Counted from the stretch's first letter, positions 10,025-19,031 are shown. The stretch: 64,000 nucleotides of DNA from Planktothricoides sp. SR001 (GCF_001276715.1 NZ_LIUQ01000003.1:168334-232333); one strand, 5' to 3'. Made by a program: numbers and translations. Notes: generated from the sequence alone by a model not told the origin.

Positions 10025-11746
10025 ATGAATAATCAACAAGGGTTACAAACCCAATTACCAACCAAAAGTATATTCAGCATATTCAGAAATCCATTATTAT
10101 TTTTCTTGGTCAGTTCTTCCCTGTTGGGCGGCATCTTGGTTTTTGCTAAGAATTTGCGGGCTGAAGATTCAGTCGAGAAAACTTTCGATGAGTTAGCATT
10201 AGTTTGTGGCACTTGGTCAGACCCAGAAAAACGGGCAGAGGCGATCGCTGCTTGTAATCAGGCAATTAATCAAAATCCTCACGATCCACTGGTATGGACC
10301 GATCGCGCTGATGCTTTATTTGCGGAAAAACAATATACCGAAGCCCTGTTATCTTATCGTCGAGTTTTGGGAATGGAACCCACTAATTCCCCAATCATGG
10401 CTAAAGAATGTGCGACTTTATCTCAGTTAAAAAAATATACTGAGGCGATCGCGGTTTGCGAGAAAGCTTTAAATATCGATCAGAATTGGCAAGACACCAG
10501 TCCGGCGATCGCTTGGTATAATCGTGGGGTAGCTTTTCGGCAATTAGGTAATATTGAACAAGCCCTCTATTCTAATGATTGGGCATTGCAACTAAAACCA
10601 GATTTTTCTCTTGCTTGGGCAGAACGTTGCACGGTTCTCGCGGATTTGGGCAGCTATTCTGATGCTTTAAATGCTTGCGAACAAGCGATTAAAACTGACC
10701 GAGAAAACGATCCTAATACTTTAGCAACTATCTGGGGAACCCAGGGGTTATTGTTTAAACAGTTGAAATATTACGATGAAGCCCTTAAGTCTTATAATCA
10801 AGCTTTAGTATTGAATCCGAAAAATGCGGAAAATTGGACGGAGTACGGCAATATTCTCGGTATTTTGGGTCGCCACGGGGAAGCGAGTACCGCTTATCAA
10901 TGGGCACAGAAAATTACTCCCCAATCTTCTTTAGTTTTGACTAATCAATGTGCCAATTTGAACCGATTAGGCAATTATGAAGAAGCCTTGAAAGCTTGTG
11001 ATCTGGCCCTCCAAGAAGGGGATGGAAATTGGGGTGAATATGGGCCGGCAATGGCTTGGAGTCAGCGGGGTAATGCCTTGACTGGATTGGGTCGTTATGA
11101 GGAGGCTTTGACCTCCGCAAATCGGGCATTGGCAATTAATCCTAATTACCCGGATGCTTGGAGTAATCGCAGTGCAACTCTGTGGCATTTAGGCCGATTT
11201 CCTGAAGCATTGGCTTCTACAGAACGGGCGATCGCTCTTAAGTCGGATTCGTCTTTGGCTTGGTTTAATCAAGCGAGAATTTTAACTACTTTGGGACAGT
11301 ATGAAGAGGCAATTTCCGCTTATGAATTGGCTATTCAAGGAGATGCGAATATTGGCGATCGCCCTAGTTTAGCGGAAATTTGGGTGAATCAAAGTGCGGT
11401 GTTTTTACGCTTATCCCGCTATGGGGAAGCAGTGAGTGCAACCCAACAGGCGATCGCTCTTGATGGGACATTTTCCCAAGCTTTTTATAACCAAGGTTTA
11501 GGGTTCATGGGGCAAGGGCTTTATGAAGATGCGGTTAAAGCTTATGAAGAGGCGATTAAAATCGATCCGCAAAATGCCGATTTTTGGGCTGGCAAAGGGC
11601 TGGCTTTTCAATATTTAGAAGCATATCCAGAGGCGATCGCGGCTTTTCAGAAAGCCCTGGAACTCAACCCTAATCATGCCCAAGCGAAGCAAAACCTAGA
11701 ATTTGTGCAATATCAGCTAAAGAAACAAGCGGAGAAAAAAGCATAA
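10025..11746 (+). CDS. TPR-repeat protein with N-terminal membrane anchor
   Basis: A 573-residue protein whose ATG follows a strong ribosome site (AAGGAGA). A hydrophobic helix at about residues 22-42 (PLLFFLVSSSLLGGILVFA) serves as signal peptide or anchor. From about residue 60 to the end there are around 14 tetratricopeptide repeats, shown by the recurring 'A...G...Y.EAL.....AL.L.P' pattern. The last two (YEDAVKAYEEAIKIDP, YPEAIAAFQKALELNP) are nearly canonical. TPR solenoids bind peptide partners. As the last gene of a run of receptors, a WD40 propeller and a pentapeptide helix, it may help assemble an envelope complex, but that is inferred from context only. Confidence 0.88.
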   Translation: MNNQQGLQTQLPTKSIFSIFRNPLLFFLVSSSLLGGILVFAKNLRAEDSVEKTFDELALVCGTWSDPEKRAEAIAACNQAINQNPHDPLVWTDRADALFAEKQYTEALLSYRRVLGMEPTNSPIMAKECATLSQLKKYTEAIAVCEKALNIDQNWQDTSPAIAWYNRGVAFRQLGNIEQALYSNDWALQLKPDFSLAWAERCTVLADLGSYSDALNACEQAIKTDRENDPNTLATIWGTQGLLFKQLKYYDEALKSYNQALVLNPKNAENWTEYGNILGILGRHGEASTAYQWAQKITPQSSLVLTNQCANLNRLGNYEEALKACDLALQEGDGNWGEYGPAMAWSQRGNALTGLGRYEEALTSANRALAINPNYPDAWSNRSATLWHLGRFPEALASTERAIALKSDSSLAWFNQARILTTLGQYEEAISAYELAIQGDANIGDRPSLAEIWVNQSAVFLRLSRYGEAVSATQQAIALDGTFSQAFYNQGLGFMGQGLYEDAVKAYEEAIKIDPQNADFWAGKGLAFQYLEAYPEAIAAFQKALELNPNHAQAKQNLEFVQYQLKKQAEKKA

Positions 11747-11964
11747 AGAAAAAAACAGGGTTTCCTTTCTCACAGAAACCCGGTTTATGGGTTTTATGAG
11801 AAAAAACTTAACATTACATTTAACATTACGAGAAAAAGCTTAACAAACTTTCTGCGATCGCGCCGCTTTAGGGGAACTATAATCATAGTCAGAATCAGGC
11901 TCAAAGTAGAGTCGCAAGATTTGTCCCAATCAAAATAAATCTGGGAGATTTGAAATTTCCATAA

Positions 11965-13023
11965 TTACATATCTAAGCGAATAATACTTTCCTCTGGGAC
12001 TAATTGGGCAACCGCATCAGAATGAGTCGTAATGATAAATTGATTGTTTTTGCCTAAACTTGGCAGAACACTCAGGAGTGCCTGCTGTAGCGGAGGATGC
12101 AAGTGTAATTCCAATTCATCAATTAAAATAACCGAATTATGAATATTCCAATTAACGAAATCTATGAGAATCGGAAAAATCGCCCGTTCCCCCCCAGACA
12201 TTTCCGAAATTTCATAGGAATTGTCACCATCATAGAGATAAAACCACGGTTCGCTGAGGATGTCATTGGGGTCTTCTCTGGGAATCGTCCCATCAAAAGA
12301 GCGTTGAGCAAAAATTGCTTGATACGCTCGTTCCATTTCCGCATATAAATCTTTTTGTCCCGGTCGCAGCTTTTGAATTTTTCCGGTTTCAACAAAATTA
12401 TGAAAAACTTGCCACTTAGAAAGGCGATCGCGCAAGGTATCCTCGGTAATTTCTAATTTTATTTCTGGCTCTTCAGTGCTTAAACTGGTGGAAGTTCTTT
12501 GCTCGGTGTACCAAAAAACTGTACCCGTGAGTTCAAAGACTTGGAAGCCAGAAATCCGACTTAATTGTTTAGCATATTCCCGTCCTTTAAATTGAAATAA
12601 TTCCGCCGCACTATTAGCGAGAACTCGGTCATATTGCCATCGCAAAGAAACTAGATATTCTTGGGCGGGTGGAATTAACTCTTGCCCCACTTCCTGGAGT
12701 TGCTGTTGAAACTCACTCACTGCTTTGAGTTCTGACTTTGAAAACTCTACCTTGAGATTTACTTCTGGATGCAAACGTCTCCAATTAATGCTGACTAATT
12801 CAGGGACAAATCCTGGCCATACTAAATCTGAAGGTTTCTTTAACCGTCCCGTTGCCGTCCCCAAAGTCGCGGCGATCGCCTGTAAAACACTGGTTTTTCC
12901 TGACCCATTCATACCAATGAGAACAATTAAATTTTGGGCTAACCCGGTTTCTGGATCGGTAAAGTCTAAGGTTAAATCTTTAAACTTTTTGAAATTCTTT
13001 AACTGAACTTGTTGAATTTTCAT
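11965..13023 (-). CDS. AAA family ATPase (RecF/SMC-like, AAA_21 type)
   Basis: A 352-residue ABC-class ATPase. It opens with the 'MKIQQVQLKNFKKFKDL' start typical of RecF-like proteins, has Walker A GMNGSGKTS at about 38-46, an ABC-type signature SGGERA at about 276, and Walker B followed by catalytic glutamate and D-loop (VILIDELELHLHP) at about 297-309. An H-loop histidine (ITTHSDAV) is near 333. Relatives include OLD-type, Septu PtuA-type and housekeeping ATP-binding proteins. No TOPRIM or HNH domain is fused, and no intact nuclease gene sits beside it, so a defence role cannot be claimed. It stands alone, flanked by palindromic repeats. Confidence 0.82.
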   Translation of the reverse strand: MKIQQVQLKNFKKFKDLTLDFTDPETGLAQNLIVLIGMNGSGKTSVLQAIAATLGTATGRLKKPSDLVWPGFVPELVSINWRRLHPEVNLKVEFSKSELKAVSEFQQQLQEVGQELIPPAQEYLVSLRWQYDRVLANSAAELFQFKGREYAKQLSRISGFQVFELTGTVFWYTEQRTSTSLSTEEPEIKLEITEDTLRDRLSKWQVFHNFVETGKIQKLRPGQKDLYAEMERAYQAIFAQRSFDGTIPREDPNDILSEPWFYLYDGDNSYEISEMSGGERAIFPILIDFVNWNIHNSVILIDELELHLHPPLQQALLSVLPSLGKNNQFIITTHSDAVAQLVPEESIIRLDM

Positions 13024-13195
13024 TTTATATTACGGCTGAATTTATGACGGTATTATGCTGATATTAATACGATACCACAGCCCACAGGTGTGGCATCGCT
13101 GATTAATTCTAATCTATAATTTTGCGGTGGTCAAAAAACCCGGTTTCTGAAAAATTCTCTGTGTCCTTTGTGTCTTTGTGGTAAAATAAACAAAA

Positions 13196-13717
13196 TTAAC
13201 TCAAAGGTTTCTGCATCAACAAAGAATAAGGCTGATAACCCATTTTTTGATACAAATTTAGCGCCGGTTCATTATCGAGAAACACTTGTAAAGTAATCTG
13301 TCGATCGCCTCTTTGTCTTGCCCAAGTTTCTGCCTGCTGAACTAACGCCGCCCCGATACCTTGACGACGATGTTTTGGGGCAACATACACCATAAAAATA
13401 TGACTATGGCGATCGCCCTTCACCTGGTCGATCACATTCCCCACCCACAAACAACCCACGGGCAAAACTGGAGAAAAAGGAGAAAAATCTCGGATAGAAG
13501 ATAAGTCTTGACCGGCATCTTCAGCGGCAACTTCTACCCACCAAATCGGCGTTTCTGGGGACAAATACTGATCCACCGTCATCGCCAAATGGGAAAAATC
13601 TTGCTTGGGGTAAGCTTCTTTATAAGTGCGCTGTAAAAACTTTAATAACAATGCCCGTTCTAAAGTCGAACCGGCACGCAACTCGTAGCCTGGAATCAGC
13701 AAATTAGACACGGGCAT
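13196..13717 (-). CDS. GNAT family N-acetyltransferase
   Basis: A 173-residue protein of the GNAT fold. The acetyl-CoA pyrophosphate-binding loop (motif A) is clear: VYVAPKHRRQGIGAALVQQA, with R-x-x-G-I-G at about 125-130. Motif B follows (NEPALNLYQKMGYQ) near residues 150-163. The substrate is unknown; proteins of this size acetylate amino groups of small molecules or proteins. It is the only gene on its strand between two repeat-rich spacers, so context gives no hint of the substrate. Confidence 0.85.
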   Translation of the reverse strand: MPVSNLLIPGYELRAGSTLERALLLKFLQRTYKEAYPKQDFSHLAMTVDQYLSPETPIWWVEVAAEDAGQDLSSIRDFSPFSPVLPVGCLWVGNVIDQVKGDRHSHIFMVYVAPKHRRQGIGAALVQQAETWARQRGDRQITLQVFLDNEPALNLYQKMGYQPYSLLMQKPLS

Positions 13718-13788
13718 TCCTGAAAATAAACATCAAAATCAAACTATAAAATCAGACCATGAAAATCATTGACGAAATCATGTTCGGC

Positions 13789-13917
13789 AAGTAGGTGAAC
13801 ATAATTAATGGCACTTTTCGTTATCCAGGCGTCAATATTTGGATTCCCGCCTGCGCGGGAATGACAGCTTTTCTTCTGATGGGGTCTGTGGTGAATTTAT
13901 TTTATAGAGGTCTACTT
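13789..13917. mobile_element. Small non-coding element, AAGTAGGTGAACATAATTAAT family, copy 1
   Basis: About 129 bp with no reading frame. Its left end (AAGTAGGTGAACATAATTAA), a middle piece (TTTGGATTCCCGC) and its right part (ATGGGGTCTGTGGTG) are shared with a second copy at 33714-33913. The ends read AAGTAG and, inverted, AAGTAG, a very short terminal inverted repeat. The right end overlaps the stop codon of the small gene that follows. It looks like a non-autonomous transposable or interspersed element; no transposase is present in the window. Confidence 0.6.
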
Positions 13918-14140
13918 ATGAATTTCCCGCCATACCCGGAAAATCCGGTAAACCTTTAATCAACACAGACAGTCTTTCCGAAGCCGGAAAAAGTGCTTGT
14001 TCCTCCATGATTTCTTCATCAACGGGGGCTGGGGCAATCATATCTGACGGCAACCAGATCCGGGCACTGACTACCATCAGGGTAAACAAGAATACCAGCA
14101 AAATGAAAAAGGGGGCAATGTATTGACGGAAGATAGCCAT
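13916..14140 (-). CDS. Small single-pass membrane protein, unknown
   Basis: A 74-residue protein with one clear transmembrane helix at residues 8-29 (IAPFFILLVFLFTLMVVSARIW), followed by an acidic stretch (PVDEEIMEEQ) and a short hydrophilic tail. The function is not recognised. Conserved tiny membrane proteins of this shape are frequent in cyanobacteria. Its final codons run into a repeat element, so the original C-terminus may have differed. It lies 117 bp downstream of argF on the same strand and could share its transcript, although repeats separate them. Confidence 0.55.
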   Translation of the reverse strand: MAIFRQYIAPFFILLVFLFTLMVVSARIWLPSDMIAPAPVDEEIMEEQALFPASERLSVLIKGLPDFPGMAGNS

Positions 14141-14257
14141 AGTCAGTGGTTGAAATTCAGATCGTTGTTAAGAAGTTACTGGTTATTTGTTAGAAATTTA
14201 TTTGATAGCGATCGAGAACCCCTATCATCACTAACCAACAACCAATAACAAAATATC

Positions 14258-15187
14258 TTAACCCTCAAATGTCGCACCGAGAACACTGGCTAACAAAGCT
14301 TTTTGGGCGTGCATCCGGTTTTCTGCCTGATCCCAAACGCGGGATTGATCGCCCTCGATCACCGCATCGGTAATTTCTTCCCCACGGTGGGCCGGCAAAC
14401 AATGCAAGACGATCGCCTCTGGATCCGCATACTTTAATAGTTCTGAATTAATTTGATAGGGTTGGAATACGGGAATCCGGCTATCTGCTTCTGCCTCTTG
14501 CCCCATGCTGGCCCAAACATCGGTATAAAGCACATGAGTCCCTTTGGCAGCAGCGATCGCATCAGTAGTCACAACCACTTCCGAGCGATCGCCCGCAAAA
14601 GTTTTCGCCTTGCCCACCACTTCTACGTTGGGCTGATAATCCGGGGGAGTCGCCACTCTCACATTCATGCCCATCATGGCGCAACCCAACATCAAAGAAT
14701 GAGCCACATTATTCCCATCGCCGAAATAACTCACCGTCACCCCGCTAAATTGGCCAAAGCATTCCTTAATCGTCATTAAATCCGCCAAAGCTTGACAAGG
14801 GTGAGCCCAATCAGTCAGGGCATTAATCACGGGAATTTCGGCATATTTGGCGTAAGTTTCCAAATCCGCTTGGGCAAAAGTGCGAATGGCCAACACATCT
14901 AAATAGCGGTCTAAAACTCTCGCCGTATCCTGCAAAGGTTCCCCCCGACTCACCTGTGTCACCATCGGGTTGAGATCCATCACTTGACCCCCCAGTTGGT
15001 ACATCGCCGCCGAAAAGCTGACCCGCGTGCGGGTGGATGCCTTGGAAAACAACAATCCCAGGATTTTTTCGCATCGGGCAGTCACTTTGCCCGACTTCAT
15101 GTTAGCCGCCAATTCCAGTAACTCTGCCAGTTCTGCTGGGCTTAAATCCAGCAAACTTAAAAAATCACGTCCTTTTAATGCCTGCAC
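14258..15187 (-). CDS. argF: Ornithine carbamoyltransferase
   Basis: Condenses ornithine with carbamoyl phosphate to citrulline in arginine synthesis; cytoplasmic trimer. From the chosen start it has 309 residues, the usual length. Visible motifs are the carbamoyl-phosphate loop SKASTRTRVSF (the STRTR signature), HPCQALADL, and the ornithine site HCLPAHRGEEI near the C-terminus. A longer frame reaches 15304, but the extra 39 residues (from FLMSRILDD) are not family-like. A GTG at 15185-15187 with AGGAG seven bases upstream matches the family start (QALKGRDFLSLLDLSP), so GTG is preferred. The upstream spacer is filled by three or more GAAACCGGGTTTC palindromes. Confidence 0.95.
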   Translation of the reverse strand: MQALKGRDFLSLLDLSPAELAELLELAANMKSGKVTARCEKILGLLFSKASTRTRVSFSAAMYQLGGQVMDLNPMVTQVSRGEPLQDTARVLDRYLDVLAIRTFAQADLETYAKYAEIPVINALTDWAHPCQALADLMTIKECFGQFSGVTVSYFGDGNNVAHSLMLGCAMMGMNVRVATPPDYQPNVEVVGKAKTFAGDRSEVVVTTDAIAAAKGTHVLYTDVWASMGQEAEADSRIPVFQPYQINSELLKYADPEAIVLHCLPAHRGEEITDAVIEGDQSRVWDQAENRMHAQKALLASVLGATFEG

Positions 15188-15298
15188 GATCGATTCTCCT
15201 GCCCTACCTGGGCGATCGGATTTCTTCTCACCGTACCTCAAATTGAATCTCTGAAACAGATACAAGCGATCGCGATCGTCGAGAATTCGTGACATGAG

Positions 15299-15475
15299 AA
15301 ACAAAGAAACCGGGTTTCTGGAATAACACTTGCATCAATACCGATATTTTCTCAAGAAACCCGGTTTCTAACCCCTGGTTTTTCACTTTGATATGCCGAC
15401 AAAGAAACCGGATTTCTGCCACAATGTTTGCATTCTTACTCAAATAATCTGAAGCAACCGGGTTTCTGGTTGCCA
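15299..15475. repeat. Cluster of GAAACCGGGTTTC palindromes
   Basis: Four palindromes of the interspersed family (near 15306, 15355, 15402 and 15450), alternately oriented, occupy nearly the whole 335-bp spacer between argF and the divergent Uma2-like gene. One pair is separated by 'AACACTTGCATCAATACCGA', a phrase related to the 16151 tandem repeat. Confidence 0.75.
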
Positions 15476-15522
15476 AATTATCTATCATATATCTATCATA
15501 TAAATAATTCTTGGAGGCGGTG

Positions 15523-16149
15523 ATGATAGCTCAAACAGAAATAAAAAAACGGCACTATACCCCAGAAGAATATCTGGCTTTAGAAGCAACAGCAGAATTC
15601 AAAAGCGAGTACCACGATGGAGAAATCATACCAATGACCGGCGGCACTACCAACCATAATCAAATCATTATTAATCTGATTGCCAACTTTAAGTCACCTT
15701 TGCAGCAGCAAAATTGCCGATTATTCACCAGTGACGTAAGATTGGGACTGCCGCGACATCGACGATATGTCTATCCTGACGTAATGATTATTGAAGGGAA
15801 ACCTGTATATGAAGGGACGGGGAAAACTACTGTCACTAATCCCCTGGTCATTGTCGAGGTACTTTCCGAATCTACTCGCAATTACGATAAAGGCGATAAG
15901 TTTTATTATTATCGCTCAATTCCTGAATTTCGAGAATATATTTTAATTGACCAATATAACTATTATGTAGAAAAATATGCAAAAACGGCGGAAAATCAAT
16001 GGCTTTTGACGGAGTACGAAGGGCCAGATGCCGTCTTAGCGATGACTGCTGTTGCCTTAGAAATTCCTTTTTTGGACTTGTACGAAGGAGTGGAATTTGA
16101 GATAATTGAACCTGCTTTCCTCGACCCAGAAAGCGGGTTTTTGGAATAA
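15523..16149 (+). CDS. Uma2-family restriction-endonuclease-fold protein (DUF820)
   Basis: A 208-residue member of the Uma2/DUF820 family, a PD-(D/E)XK nuclease-fold group hugely expanded in cyanobacteria. Visible family marks: RHYTPEEYLALEATAEFKSEYHDGEI near the N-terminus, YVYPDVMII at about 87-95 (catalytic Asp), and VIVEVLSESTRNYDKGDKFYYYRSIP at about 110-135 (ExxS and Lys). The ATG at 15523 is preferred over an upstream in-frame TTG because GGAGG lies just before it. The natural substrate of this family is unknown. The last residues (ESGFLE) are encoded by sequence resembling the palindromic repeat that follows, so a repeat has probably replaced the original C-terminus. Confidence 0.88.
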   Translation: MIAQTEIKKRHYTPEEYLALEATAEFKSEYHDGEIIPMTGGTTNHNQIIINLIANFKSPLQQQNCRLFTSDVRLGLPRHRRYVYPDVMIIEGKPVYEGTGKTTVTNPLVIVEVLSESTRNYDKGDKFYYYRSIPEFREYILIDQYNYYVEKYAKTAENQWLLTEYEGPDAVLAMTAVALEIPFLDLYEGVEFEIIEPAFLDPESGFLE

Positions 16150-16150
16150 G

Positions 16151-16400
16151 GGAAAAGAAACCGGGTTTCTGCGATAATATTTGCATCCTTACCCAGATGG
16201 TCTAAAGAAACCCGGTTTCTGAACCGAAAGTCGGGGTCAGGAAAAGAAACCGGGTTTATGCGATAATATTTGCATCCTTACCCAGATGGTCTAAAGAAAC
16301 CCGGTTTCTGAACCGAAAGTCGGGGTCAGGAAAAGAAACCGGGTTTATGCGATAATATTTGCATCCTTACCCAGATGGTCTAAAGAAACCCGGTTTCTGA
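16151..16400 (+). repeat. 89-bp tandem repeat, 2.8 copies
   Basis: An exact period of 89 bp, with units starting at 16151, 16240 and 16329. Each unit holds a GAAACCGGGTTT(C/A)T palindrome, the phrase GCGATAATATTTGCATCCTT, and a facing AAACCCGGTTTCTGAAC. Only the first unit has TTTCTG where the others have TTTATG. Copies are otherwise almost identical, so the amplification is recent. It lies between the Uma2-like and kinase genes and could form long hairpins. Confidence 0.9.
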
Positions 16401-16426
16401 ACTCTTAAAATAGCACAGTCATTCCT

Positions 16427-17938
16427 ATGAGTCTATGTATTAATCCCCATTGCCAAAAATCCCAAAAACAAATCGATCAGGGTCAGAACCTTTTTTGCGA
16501 CTCCTGTGGTTCTTCTCTGCTGATTTCAGATATCTACCGCGTCATCAGTAAATTAGGTCACGGTGGATTTGGCATTACCTATCTAATTGATGATGTCGGG
16601 GAACAATATGTTTTAAAAATTTTACACAATCTCGACCCAAAAGCAGTAGAACTCTTTAATCAAGAGGCCGAGGTTTTAAAGAAACTGGATCATCCGGGGA
16701 TTCCTAAAGTAGACTCATCCTCTCCATTTATCTATCATCTTAACAATCGGATTAATAGCAATCATCCACCCCTAAACTGTCTAATTATGGAATACATCCA
16801 GGGGGAAAATCTCTATAATTATCTTCAACTACGCCAATTTAAACCCATTTCCGAAAAAGCCGCCCTACGATGGTTACGGCAGTTAGTTGAGATTCTCGAT
16901 TTGGTGCATGGGGCGAATTATTTTCATCGAGATATTAAACCCGCTAATATTATGCTCCGTAACAACGGGCAATTAGCCCTGATTGATTTCGGGACAGCAC
17001 GAGAAGAAACCCAAACCTATGTTCAAAAGCAACAAGGAAAACAGGTGACAGGGATTGTTTCTAGTGGTTATACTCCCTACGAACAGCAAGATGGTCAAGC
17101 GGAAACGCGATCGGATTTTTTTGCCTTGGGGCGAACGTTTGTATTTTTACTGACTGGACAAGAACCGGCAAATTTTCCGGCTAGTATCAGTCAAGGTTTA
17201 CAGTGGCAAAAGTCTGCTCAAGGATATGCTCAACCTTTGCGGGATTTTATTGATGAATTGATGCGGCCTGATGTGAAAGATCGACCCGCGAATACCACGA
17301 TTATTTTACAACGACTCGCTCAATTAGAACAAAAATTATATCCCAAAAAAACGCCGAATCCTCCTCAACCTCCGGTGAATCCGCCCCCGCCAACCACTAA
17401 ACCTTCGGTGAATCCTTCTCAGCCATTGGCAGTATTGAATGCGCTAAAAGATTTGCCTTGGGGAGGTATTGCCTCGGTTTTAACTTTCTTTTGTGTCGCT
17501 GGTTATTTACTGTCTTTATCTCTAGGAAATATCTCTGATTCCGATGCCGAATTGATACTTTTATATTCATTGTTATCAATATTTTGTGTTAATCTATGTG
17601 TGATATTTGAGGGAATTAGGAAAATTAATAAAGGATGGTTGTTTATCTATATTGTTTTTTTGCGTCTTCCTAATTCTATTGTAAATGTTCTCGCTAGTAG
17701 TATTATATTTTTTTGTATATTTTCTCAGCTTGATTACCCTGAGAATGAAATAACATTAGGATTATTATTGGTGATTTCTATTCTATTTGGATTATTCTCT
17801 GTTAAATTATATTCTCCTATAATTAAACAAATATCCTGTTATAAAAACAATCAGCTTGACAAGTTCACAACCTTTATCGTTAGGCTATATACAAGTTTTT
17901 TAGGAATTTGTTTCGGCTTCTGGATTTATCATTGGTAG
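16427..17938 (+). CDS. Serine/threonine protein kinase with zinc-ribbon start and C-terminal membrane domain
   Basis: A 503-residue kinase. Residues 4-27 form a four-cysteine prefix (CINPHC...FCDSC) seen in many cyanobacterial kinases. The kinase domain spans about 38-300: glycine loop GHGGFG, VLKIL lysine, catalytic loop HRDIKPANIM and DFGTAREE. A proline-rich linker at about 305-335 leads to four or five transmembrane segments at 345-500 (for example IASVLTFFCVAGYLLSL). The kinase part is therefore tethered to the membrane from its C-terminal side. Targets are unknown. It is flanked by tandem repeats on both sides, and no phosphatase or partner gene is adjacent. Confidence 0.92.
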   Translation: MSLCINPHCQKSQKQIDQGQNLFCDSCGSSLLISDIYRVISKLGHGGFGITYLIDDVGEQYVLKILHNLDPKAVELFNQEAEVLKKLDHPGIPKVDSSSPFIYHLNNRINSNHPPLNCLIMEYIQGENLYNYLQLRQFKPISEKAALRWLRQLVEILDLVHGANYFHRDIKPANIMLRNNGQLALIDFGTAREETQTYVQKQQGKQVTGIVSSGYTPYEQQDGQAETRSDFFALGRTFVFLLTGQEPANFPASISQGLQWQKSAQGYAQPLRDFIDELMRPDVKDRPANTTIILQRLAQLEQKLYPKKTPNPPQPPVNPPPPTTKPSVNPSQPLAVLNALKDLPWGGIASVLTFFCVAGYLLSLSLGNISDSDAELILLYSLLSIFCVNLCVIFEGIRKINKGWLFIYIVFLRLPNSIVNVLASSIIFFCIFSQLDYPENEITLGLLLVISILFGLFSVKLYSPIIKQISCYKNNQLDKFTTFIVRLYTSFLGICFGFWIYHW

Positions 17939-17944
17939 TTATTA

Positions 17945-18122
17945 GTAGGGTGGGTTAGGCGGTGACAATTTAACGGAAAACATCCCCATATTTGGCTCCG
18001 CCGTAACCCACCAAATCCGGGATAATTGAATAAGTTATTGGTAGGGTGAGTTAGGCGGTGAAAATTGGGCGGAAAACATCCCCATATTTGGCTCCGCCGT
18101 AACCCACCAAATCCGGGATAAT
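17945..18122 (+). repeat. Inverted-repeat element GTAGGGTGGGTTAGGCGG..., two tandem copies
   Basis: Two copies 96 bp apart (starts 17945 and 18041), each beginning GTAGGGTG(G/A)GTTAGGCGG and ending GGCTCCGCCGTAACCCACCAAATCCGGG. The two ends are partly complementary (GGGTTAGGCGG / CCGCCGTAACCC), so each unit folds as a hairpin. A third copy is at 19032-19107, so the DUF433/DUF5615 pair is bracketed by them. Confidence 0.85.
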
Positions 18123-18143
18123 CAAATACCTGAAAAAAATTGG

Positions 18144-18503
18144 TCAAAAGAGGGGCAAAAATTCTATTCTGTCCTGATACTCATCATTAAATGAACCTTC
18201 AGCGATTAAAATTAACTGCTCCAAATTTTCACCAATACTTAACTTGGGACTGAGGATAAAAATCCCAGGGATATGATGGTTTAAAGCGATATGTTCGGCC
18301 AGATGGACTGGCATAGATTTGCGATTGTTAGTCACTAAAATACAATCATGCGCTTCACACCAAAGTAAAATTTCTGGATCTAAAGTTCCTTTCGGTGGAG
18401 CAGTGATATCCCCAACGGCGATCGCGAATAAATCTGAGTTTAATCGGCGCAGTTGATTGGTATAAGTGGGATCGACATTTTCATCAATAAGATACTTGAG
18501 CAT
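18144..18503 (-). CDS. DUF5615 PIN-like protein (toxin-like partner)
   Basis: A 119-residue protein with the DUF5615 PIN-like fold. It has MLKYLIDENVDP at the N-terminus, supplying the first acidic residues, then DPEILLWCEAHDCILVTNN with an aspartate near residue 58. PIN-like proteins are metal-dependent ribonucleases, and DUF5615 is regularly paired with DUF433 in putative toxin-antitoxin pairs. Its start overlaps the end of the upstream DUF433 gene by 20 bp, which indicates translational coupling. Toxicity has not been shown for most of this family, so the toxin role is inferred from pairing. Confidence 0.85.
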   Translation of the reverse strand: MLKYLIDENVDPTYTNQLRRLNSDLFAIAVGDITAPPKGTLDPEILLWCEAHDCILVTNNRKSMPVHLAEHIALNHHIPGIFILSPKLSIGENLEQLILIAEGSFNDEYQDRIEFLPLF

Positions 18504-18831
18504 TATCCGTTAATTTCGCCAGCTTTTGGGCTTTCATTTTTCGCAGTTTCTCGACAATTGGGCGAGGATGACGCTGTTGTTCGGCTCGCATTCTATCCCC
18601 CCATTCTAACCAATCGGTCATGTAAGCCTCAACCGCTGGCTTATTATGTAAATAGTACAAAATTGTTGCATATACCTGTTCTAAAGTTAATGAAGAATAG
18701 GTGTTAGCAATTTCTTCGGGAGTTTTTGCCCGAAAAAGGTGGTCAAACAAAATTGTTTCAATGCCGATTCTCGTGCCTTTTAGCCGAATGTCATCGTCAG
18801 CTAAAAAATTAAAGTAATCTTCTAAGATCAT
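18484..18831 (-). CDS. DUF433 protein (antitoxin-like partner)
   Basis: A 115-residue DUF433 protein. The family's winged-helix-like core is visible: IRLKGTRIGIETILFDHLFRAKTPEEIANTYSSLTLEQVYATILYYLHN at about residues 16-64, followed by a basic helical tail. DUF433 proteins are thought to bind DNA and act as antitoxins for PIN-like DUF5615 partners. It is first in a two-gene unit, overlapping the DUF5615 gene by 20 bp. The unit lies between copies of the GTAGGGTGGGTTAGGCGG element, which fits a mobile or exchangeable module. Confidence 0.85.
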   Translation of the reverse strand: MILEDYFNFLADDDIRLKGTRIGIETILFDHLFRAKTPEEIANTYSSLTLEQVYATILYYLHNKPAVEAYMTDWLEWGDRMRAEQQRHPRPIVEKLRKMKAQKLAKLTDNAQVSY

Positions 18832-19031
18832 GGTTCTCTAAATTAAAAAATGACTATCGCGGTTTTTATTAGATTACAGAGATTTTCTGGATTCCCGCCT
18901 GCGCGGGAATGACAATTTTTTTGTACTTCATAACTCCGCAAAGTTCTATAAGGATTTACCCCAATTTTAACATAGTCTGAAACGTAAATCAAGGCATAAA
19001 ATTTTGGGTCGGGGTCAAGAAAAGTTATTCG

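Noticed and set aside
16151-16400. Tandem units considered as a CRISPR array
   Set aside because: The intervals between palindromes are themselves repeated, so there are no unique spacers.
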